Origin: Channallabes apus
Lineage: Eukaryota; Chordata; Actinopteri; Siluriformes; Clariidae
NCBI GenBank assembly: GCA_030522415.1
Contig: CM060113.1
Location: forward strand, 6,303,967 to 6,367,966
DNA: 64,000 bases
Reading direction: 5' to 3'
Position numbers and translations under genes: made by a program. This document shows positions 58,158 to 64,000 of this stretch, piece after piece (within the stretch, counting starts at the first letter, position 1; each line of letters starts with the position of its first letter). Below the pieces are notes generated by a model that saw only the letters and a program-made list of their open reading frames with translations, did no database searches and was not told the origin of the DNA.

Positions 58158-58168
58158 AATGACTGAGC
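58158..58168 (+). promoter_or_regulatory. Self-priming primer-binding site
   Basis: AATGACTGAGC begins one base after the 5' LTR and is the perfect 11-nt reverse complement of GCTCAGTCATT at 57870-57880, just downstream of the LTR TATA box. Tf1/sushi elements prime reverse transcription with the folded-back 5' end of their own RNA using an 11-nt match. I see no tRNA-type primer site. The site overlaps the gag start codon at 58159. Confidence 0.7.
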
Positions 58169-59188
58169 CTCAAGCGGTAAACCCAGCGGAGCATGCGCGC
58201 CTATGCGGCGTGGTAGATCAGCATGCCGTGCTCATTAACGGTCTAACCGCGGAGCTCGCTACTCTGCGCCAGAGTGTCCAAGACATCGCGGCCTTGCGCC
58301 GCGAGGTTGCGGAGCTCAGGCGGGAGAACGCGGATCTGCGGGCGGCCGTTGAGGGCGCGGCTAGCAGGCCTCCCGTCGCGGCGGCCGTGGCGCCGCACCA
58401 ACCCCCCCCCCCCCTACTGATGTTTTTCTTGCACTTCCAGAAAAATGGAATGGCACGGACGGGAGATGTGATGTGTTTTTGACAGCGCTTGATCTGGTGT
58501 TCGAGTTCAATGCCACCAAGTACTCCACCGATCGGCTACGCATCGCTCTCCTGGTCTCGTTGCTAACAGGGCAGGCAGCTGAGTGGGCCACGGCAGTGCT
58601 TAAATCCGATTCTGATACCGCCCATTCCTACAATGAATTCACCCGCCAGCTCAGATTAACTTTCGAACACCCAGCGGGCGAGGTGGAGACCGACACTAAA
58701 CTATACCACCTGCGGCAGGGAGGATCGTCTGTGAATTCCGGACCCTCGCCGTGCAGACAAACTGGGGAGACGCCGCGCTCCGGACATCCTTCTACGAGGG
58801 ACTGGCTTCCCGCATTAAAGACGAGCTCGCCGGGCGAGAACTTCCCGCCACACTCGAGGGGCTGATCCAACTGGCCTTGCGGATCGATCAGCGCCTTTTG
58901 TCTCGCCCGAAGCCAGCCCCGAGAACCCTGCCGCCTGCACCCGTCTTCTCCTACACCACCCCACGACCATCAACGACCTTCACCAACACCAATGCTGGAA
59001 CTGTCGCATCTCCACCTCCTGCCGTGGTTGACACCGGAGCCGGGGAACCCATGCAATTAGGGCGCGCCTCCCTGACCGTAGCCGAACGTACACGTCGGTT
59101 TAGAGAAGGCCTGTGCGCGTATTGTGGGTCTCCAGAACACCATCGGGCGACCTGTCCACTGCGCCCGGGAAACGCCCATCCCCGGTGA
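58159..59188 (+). pseudogene. gag: gag, broken by two frameshifts
   Basis: Gag begins at ATG 58159 with a coiled-coil-like N-terminal region rich in heptads (about 58240-58360). The frame is then lost at a run of 13 C (58402-58414). The middle part is open in another frame (to about 58724), and a second shift between 58722 and 58733 moves the C-terminal part into the third frame, ending at 59188. The last part holds a CCHC zinc knuckle (C-x2-C-x4-H-x4-C at about 59117-59158), as in retroelement nucleocapsids. The product would package the element RNA. The homopolymer lesion could be a sequencing error, but the second cannot be so explained. Confidence 0.85.
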
Positions 59189-62100
59189 GCGGAGGGAGAG
59201 ACTCACCGGGCCCACTCCTGATCTCCACCACTACTGACGCCACCTCATCTCGACTTACGGTTCAGGTATTCCTCCAGATTGGCCACAAACGAGTCCGAAG
59301 TACTGCGTTCATCGACTCCGGGGCAGCAGGTAACTTCATTGACTCTTCTTATGCCAAAAAATTGGGGGTAAAATTTGAGGCGTTATCCCAGCCTGTTCGG
59401 ATCACATCCGTCGACGGTCGCCCCCTATCTACCAGCCCAATCACCACCCAGACTCAACCCATCACCCTCCTCATCGATCAACACCACGAACAGATCAGAT
59501 TTCACGTCACCTCCATCTCATCTCCTCCTATCATCCTGGGACACCCGTGGCTCCTGCAACACGATCCTCTCATCTCCTGGACACAACACAGGATTCTACA
59601 ATGGGGCGCGACCTGCACCGAACTATGCCTAGGGGCGCCGGCTGGGACGTGCTCTAGGGAGTCCGAGGCCCCCGACGTCGACACCAACGCCATTCCCGAG
59701 TCCTATAGGGACCTGGCAGAAGTTTTTTGCAAGCGGCGGGCCATCCATCTTCCTCCACACCGCCCTTATGACCTCGCCATCGATCTACAACCAGGCGCAG
59801 TCCCACCCCGCGGCCACCTCTACTCTTTAACATCAACAGAGACGCAGGCGATGGAGGAATATATAACCAACGCCCTCCGCCAGGGGACCATCAGGCCCTC
59901 CTCCTCACCTGCTGCCGCGGGGTTCTTCTTCGTAAAGAAGAGGGGGGGTGAACTTCGCCCATGTGTCGACTATCGGGGGCTCAACAACATCACAATCAAA
60001 AACCGACACCCTCTGCCTCTTACCAACTCTGCCCTGGACGCCCTCTCTGGTGCCACCATCTTTACTAAGTTGGACCTCCGGAGCGCCTACAACTTGGTGC
60101 GCATTAGAGAGGGCGATGAGTGGAAGACGGCCTTCATCACCCCGACTGGACATTACGAAAGCCTCGTAATTCCCTTTGGACTGTGCAACGCCCCCGCCGC
60201 CTTCCAACACCTGATAAATGATGTTCTTCGAGACATGCTAGGGCGGTGGGCGTTTGCATATCTGGATGACATCCTCATTTACTCCCGTACCGCTGAGGAA
60301 CATACCCAGCATGTCAGGGCGGTTCTGAAGAGATTACTCGCCCATCAGCTGTACTGTAAGTTGGAAAAGTGCGCTTTTCACGAGCGCTCCACCACGTTCC
60401 TGGGTTTTGTCATCTCGCCCCAGGGTGTGGCCATGGACCCGCAGAAGCTGGAAGTTGTGCGTCATTGGCCCCTACCCAAGACCCTCAAGCAACTTCAACG
60501 GTTTCTCGGGTTTGCGAATTTCTACCGTCGCTTTATCCGGGACTACAGTACAGTTGCCGCCCCCCTAACCGCTCTGACTCGTCCCTCCTCTCTCCCTTTC
60601 CGCCTCAACTCTACTGCCATCTCCGCCTTCAACAGTCTTTGTGACCGCTTTACCACCGCTCCCATCCTCCTTCATCCTGACACCAGTAAACCATTCGTTG
60701 TTGAGGTGGACGCTTCAGATGTGGGCGCTGGAGCCGTTCTCTCACAACGAGGTCCAGATCAGAAACTACACCCATGTAGTTTCTTCTCCAAAAAATTTGA
60801 CACCACTCAGCAGCGATACGGGGTAGGGGACCGCGAGCTGCTGGCCATAAAGTGGGCTTTGGAGGAATGGCGTCACTGGCTCCAGGGCGCCAGGGAGCCA
60901 TTCATCATCTGGACGGATCATCAAAACCTCATCACCATCAGAAGTTTAAAACAGCTCAACCCCAGACAGGCGCGATGGGCATTGTTTTTCGAACATTATA
61001 ACTTCCACCTTTCATACCGCCCGGGGTCAAAAAACACCAAGGCCGATGCCCTCTCACGACAACTCGAGATGGAGCCACCCCGGGCGGACCCCGCGCCTGT
61101 CCTACCCTCCTCCAGAATCATCGCACCACTTCACTTGGATCTGGAAACAAGGGTCCGCCAGGCGCAGACCTTAGAGACCGAGCCGGCAGGTGTGCCGCCT
61201 GGACGACTCTACGTGCCCAACGCCATGAAGTCCGAGGTTCTTCAGTGGGGCCATTCATCCACCATCGCAGGACACCAAGGCACACAGCGCACCCTACGGT
61301 TCCTCCAACGGGACTTCTGGTGGCCATCAATGGCGAAGAACGTAAAAGAGTTCGTTCAGGCGTGTCCAGTGTGCGCCCGGGCCAAGAACCTCAACCAGCC
61401 TCCCTCCGGAGATCTCCAACCTCTCCCGGTTCCTCGTCGGCCCTGGACGCACATTGCCGTCGACTTTGTCGTGGGCCTGCCGGCCTCGGACGGAAAGAAC
61501 ACTATCATGACCATCGTAGATCGGTTCTCTAAGGCCGTGCACTTGGTAGCCCTTGCCGGACTCCCGTCAGCCAAAGAAACAGCAGAGCTGATATTAGAGC
61601 ACGTAGTCCGTCTGCATGGGTTCCCCAAGGACATCGTCTCGGACAGAGGGCCCCAGTTCACAGCCAGGTTCTGGAAAGCCTTCTGCCGTCTGATCAATTC
61701 AACCTGCAGTCTCTCATCTGGATACCACCCCCAGACTAACGGTCAGACGGAGCGGACCAACCAACAACTGGAGCGCTACTTGAGATGCTTTATTACCGAT
61801 CGTCAGCGCTCCTGGGCTCGCTACCTCATCTGGGCAGAACTTTCCCACAACCTCCATGTCTCATCAGCCACGAAGCTAAGCCCATTTGAGGTATGCCACG
61901 GCTTCCAACCTTCGATGTTCAACCATCAGGAACCGGAGGTTGATGTGCCGTCAGCCCAACAGTTGGTCCGCAGGTGTCGACGGCTGTGGACACAAGCCAA
62001 CCGAGCCATCCAACAGGCCAACGCCCGCTACACCATTCAACATCGCCGTCGACACCCCCCGGGACGATTGTTCCACGTAGGTGACAAGGTATGGCTTTCC

Positions 62101-62577
62101 ACCCAAAATCTTCACCTCCACACTGAGTCAAAGAAACTGTCACCTAGATTCATCGGCCCATACCGCATCACCCACCGGATAAACCCTGTCACCTACCGGC
62201 TCCAGCTGCCTGCGGCGCTCCGGATCCAGCCAGTCTTCCACACCTCACAATTAAAGCCCTTCATCACATCACCCATGATTCCACCCTCCCCCCCTGCTCC
62301 TCCTCCCCGGATCATCGACGGTGGTCTCGCCTACACCGTGCGCCGGATCCTCGATTCGCGCCCTCGGGGCAGAGGTACGCAGTACCTGGTTGATTGGGAG
62401 GGCTACGGTCCCGAGGAGCGGTCTTGGATTCCGGCCCGGTTCATTCTCGACCCCGAACTAATCCAAGACTACCGTCGTAGGGTATCCTCCACCCCAGGAC
62501 CGTCGGGAGTCGGTCCTGGACAGGGGGGTACTGTCATGCACACACAATCTGCGGCCGGCACTAGGACCCGGAAGTAA
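59104..62577 (+). CDS. pol: pol: protease, RT, RNase H, integrase, chromodomain
   Basis: The frame is open from 59104 to the stop at 62577. It has no convincing ATG of its own and overlaps gag by 85 nt, so expression by -1 frameshifting is likely. Counting from 59113: an aspartic protease motif DSGA near residue 68; reverse transcriptase with YLDD at 383-386 and upstream LDLRSAY; RNase H beginning near VEVDAS at about 530; an integrase HHCC zinc finger about 713-760; integrase DDE residues in the blocks VDFVVGLP, SDRGPQF and TNGQTER (about 780-880); and a chromodomain about 1072-1127 (YTVRRILDSR, LVDWEGYG, SWIP). All catalytic motifs look intact. The order RT-RH-IN is Ty3/gypsy, and the C-terminal chromodomain marks a chromovirus, where it targets integration to particular chromatin. 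Confidence 0.95.
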   Translation, partial: RRPVRVLWVSRTPSGDLSTAPGKRPSPVSGGRDSPGPLLISTTTDATSSRLTVQVFLQIGHKRVRSTAFIDSGAAGNFIDSSYAKKLGVKFEALSQPVRITSVDGRPLSTSPITTQTQPITLLIDQHHEQIRFHVTSISSPPIILGHPWLLQHDPLISWTQHRILQWGATCTELCLGAPAGTCSRESEAPDVDTNAIPESYRDLAEVFCKRRAIHLPPHRPYDLAIDLQPGAVPPRGHLYSLTSTETQAMEEYITNALRQGTIRPSSSPAAAGFFFVKKRGGELRPCVDYRGLNNITIKNRHPLPLTNSALDALSGATIFTKLDLRSAYNLVRIREGDEWKTAFITPTGHYESLVIPFGLCNAPAAFQHLINDVLRDMLGRWAFAYLDDILIYSRTAEEHTQHVRAVLKRLLAHQLYCKLEKCAFHERSTTFLGFVISPQGVAMDPQKLEVVRHWPLPKTLKQLQRFLGFANFYRRFIRDYSTVAAPLTALTRPSSLPFRLNSTAISAFNSLCDRFTTAPILLHPDTSKPFVVEVDASDVGAGAVLSQRGPDQKLHPCSFFSKKFDTTQQRYGVGDRELLAIKWALEEWRHWLQGAREPFIIWTDHQNLITIRSLKQLNPRQARWALFFEHYNFHLSYRPGSKNTKADALSRQLEMEPPRADPAPVLPSSRIIAPLHLDLETRVRQAQTLETEPAGVPPGRLYVPNAMKSEVLQWGHSSTIAGHQGTQRTLRFLQRDFWWPSMAKNVKEFVQACPVCARAKNLNQPPSGDLQPLPVPRRPWTHIAVDFVVGLPASDGKNTIMTIVDRFSKAVHLVALAGLPSAKETAELILEHVVRLHGFPKDIVSDRGPQFTARFWKAFCRLINSTCSLSSGYHPQTNGQTERTNQQLERYLRCFITDRQRSWARYLIWAELSHNLHVSSATKLSPFEVCHGFQPSMFNHQEPEVDVPSAQQLVRRCRRLWTQANRAIQQANARYTIQHRRRHPPGRLFHVGDKVWLSTQNLHLHTESKKLSPRFIGPYRITHRINPVTYRLQLPAALRIQPVFHTSQLKPFITSPMIPPSPPAPPPRIIDGGLAYTVRRILDSRPRGRGTQYLVDWEGYGPEERSWIPARFILDPELIQDYRRRVSSTPGPSGVGPGQGGTVMHTQSAAGTRTRK
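59167..59210 (+). promoter_or_regulatory. -1 ribosomal frameshift signal, gag to pol
   Basis: The heptamer GGGAAAC (59167-59173) sits in the gag frame as G GGA AAC, exactly as needed for -1 slippage into pol (GGG AAA). After a 7-nt spacer, CCCGGTGAG (59181-59189) pairs perfectly with CTCACCGGG (59202-59210), a 9-bp stem with a 12-nt loop. The gag stop lies inside the stem. The same heptamer drives frameshifting in PEG10, a mammalian gene descended from a sushi-like element. A pseudoknot between the loop and TCTCC at 59222 is possible. Confidence 0.75.
62517..62529 (+). promoter_or_regulatory. Polypurine tract
   Basis: A purine-rich run containing gacaggggggt lies immediately upstream of the 3' LTR, in the expected place for plus-strand DNA priming. 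Confidence 0.6.
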
Positions 62578-62915
62578 GTCGGCCGCCTACCAGGAAGTAT
62601 AAGAGGAGTAAACAAACGGTGGCTTACCGCTCAGTCATTGAGTTCGGCCCATGTCGGTTAACGTTGGCGTTCATCAAACCGTGAGTACTCACTGTGTTTT
62701 GGTTATCGTTTCTTGCCGTTGTGTGTGTATTTATAGGACGCGGGTTAAATTTGTGTTTTTCCCTTGCTCCACTCTTGTGAGAGTCCTTAAAGTAAATCGC
62801 GTGGTTATCCTGCCTACTCGCCGTTACTCCGCGTTTGGGTTTACCATCCACGCTACATTGGGCTAACCGCTAAAGCTACGTCTTCTGGTCACCTCAGGTT
62901 AGTTCATCTCTGACA
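62532..62915 (+). repeat. 3' LTR, 384 bp
   Basis: It is the same length and apparently the same sequence as the 5' LTR. The pol reading frame ends 46 bp inside it, at 62577. It is followed by the target duplication CAGGC. Confidence 0.93.
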
Positions 62916-62960
62916 CAGGCATCACAATCTAATAATTGACAGCTTGCTAACAGAACCTGA

Positions 62961-64000
62961 ACTTTACACTACACTACTTTACACTACACTACTTTACACT
63001 ACACTACTTTACACTATACTACTTTACACTACACTACTGTACACTACACTACTTTACACTACACTACTGTACACTACACTACTTTACACTACACTACTTT
63101 ACACTACAGTACTGTACACTACACTACTTTACACTAGACTACTTTACACTACTGTACACTACACTACTGTACACTACACTACTTTACACTACAGTACTGT
63201 ACACTACACTACTTTACACTAGACTACTGTACACTACACTACTTTACACTACACTACTTTACACTATACTACTTTACACTACACTACTTTACACTACACT
63301 ACTGTACACTACACTACTTTACACTACACTACTGTACACTACACTACTTTACACTACACTACTTTACACTACAGTACTGTACACTACACTACTTTACACT
63401 ATACTACTTTACACTACACTACTGTACACTACACTACTTTACACTACACTACTGTACACTACACTACTTTACACTACAGTACTGTACACTACACTACTTT
63501 ACACTACACTACTTTACACTACAGTACTGTACACTACACTACTTTACACTACACAACTGTACACTACACAACTGTACACTACACTACTTTACACTACACT
63601 ACTGTACACTACACTACACTACTTTACACTACATTACTTTACACTACACTACTTTACACTACACAACTGTACACTACACTACTTTACACTACACTACTGT
63701 ACACTACACTACTGTACATTACACTCCTTTACACTACACTACTGTACACTACAGTACTGTACACTACACTACTTTACACTACATTACTGTACACTACACT
63801 ACTGTACACTACACTACTGTACATTACAGTACTGTACACTACATTACTGTACACTACACTACTGTACACTACACTCCTTTACACTACACTACTGTACACT
63901 ACACTCCTTTACACTACACTACTTTACACTACACTACTGTACACTACACTACTGTACACTACAGTACTGTACACTACACTACTTTACACTACATTACTGT
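62961..64000. repeat. 15-bp minisatellite running off the window
   Basis: The unit ACTTTACACTACACT alternates with ACTGTACACTACACT plus a few other variants (CAGTACT, CATTACT, CACTCCT), about 69 units to the window end. It starts 46 bp after the 3' LTR. The poly-LYTTL ORF across it is an artefact. Confidence 0.97.

Larger units (their letters stand above)
57773..62915 (+). mobile_element. Full-length Ty3/gypsy chromodomain retrotransposon (sushi-like)
   Basis: The element spans two LTRs of 384 bp and an internal region encoding gag, protease, reverse transcriptase, RNase H, integrase and a chromodomain, in gypsy order. It is flanked by the 5-bp target duplication CAGGC at 57768-57772 and 62916-62920. 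The LTRs begin TG and end CA and look identical by eye, implying recent insertion. The internal domain is far more GC-rich than the flanks. The chromodomain, the self-priming site and the -1 frameshift signal place it with Tf1/sushi chromoviruses, known from fish and fungi. It is a transposable element with no envelope-like ORF. Gag is broken by frameshifts, so this copy should not be autonomous if the sequence is correct. Confidence 0.93.

Noticed and set aside
59375..60210. Several 60-100-codon ORFs on both strands within pol
   Set aside because: Shadows of the GC-rich pol frame with no independent motifs.
62944..63222. Leu-Tyr-Thr-Thr repeat ORF
   Set aside because: A product of the 15-bp minisatellite, whose unit length is a multiple of three.

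Overview
This is vertebrate, almost certainly teleost fish, genomic DNA. It is AT-rich and intron-rich, with consensus GT/AG splice sites. It is full of Tc1/mariner, hAT and Ty3/gypsy elements, tRNA-derived SINEs and microsatellites of the kind seen in catfish-like genomes; the order-level guess is inference only.

Layout, left to right. (1) 1-9.2 kb is mostly repeats, with one CpG-rich candidate first exon on the minus strand at about 6.0 kb encoding a signal-anchor-like peptide. (2) 9.2-42.4 kb holds a head-to-tail cluster of four six-exon minus-strand genes (here D, C, B, A from left to right) for small secreted lipocalins. They resemble fish saxitoxin/tetrodotoxin-binding-protein-like / alpha-1-acid-glycoprotein-like proteins. 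A fifth, gutted copy lies between C and B. Sequence and shared insertions group A with B and C with D. (3) 42.4-46.9 kb is intergenic and repeat-rich. (4) 46.96-53.92 kb is an 11-exon minus-strand matrix metalloproteinase, best matched to mmp25 (MT6-MMP), 623 codons, complete, with a Tc1 copy in intron 1. (5) 54-57.8 kb is AT-rich and repeat-rich upstream sequence. (6) 57.77-62.92 kb is a full-length Ty3/gypsy chromodomain retrotransposon of Tf1/sushi type. It has apparently identical 384-bp LTRs, a 5-bp target duplication, an intact pol and a gag broken by two frameshifts. (7) 62.96 kb to the window end is a 15-bp minisatellite.

Most striking: the retrotransposon carries an 11-nt self-priming site complementary to its presumed RNA 5' end, and a textbook -1 frameshift signal (GGGAAAC, 7-nt spacer, 9-bp stem). 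The intron of lipocalin C contains a 2.46-kb, 21-bp-unit minisatellite sitting inside a hAT-like element with 8-bp flanking duplications. Lipocalin B has a MITE inserted exactly in its ancestral AATAAA and has lost the TATA box its siblings keep. A SINE contains a hAT-like element, which itself contains a second hAT-like element, both with 8-bp duplications.

Functionally, the lipocalins are expected to be secreted ligand binders and mmp25 a GPI-anchored cell-surface protease. Nothing in the sequence links the two beyond adjacency and shared strand. All exon models are hand-built from splice sites and paralog comparison, with no transcript evidence.
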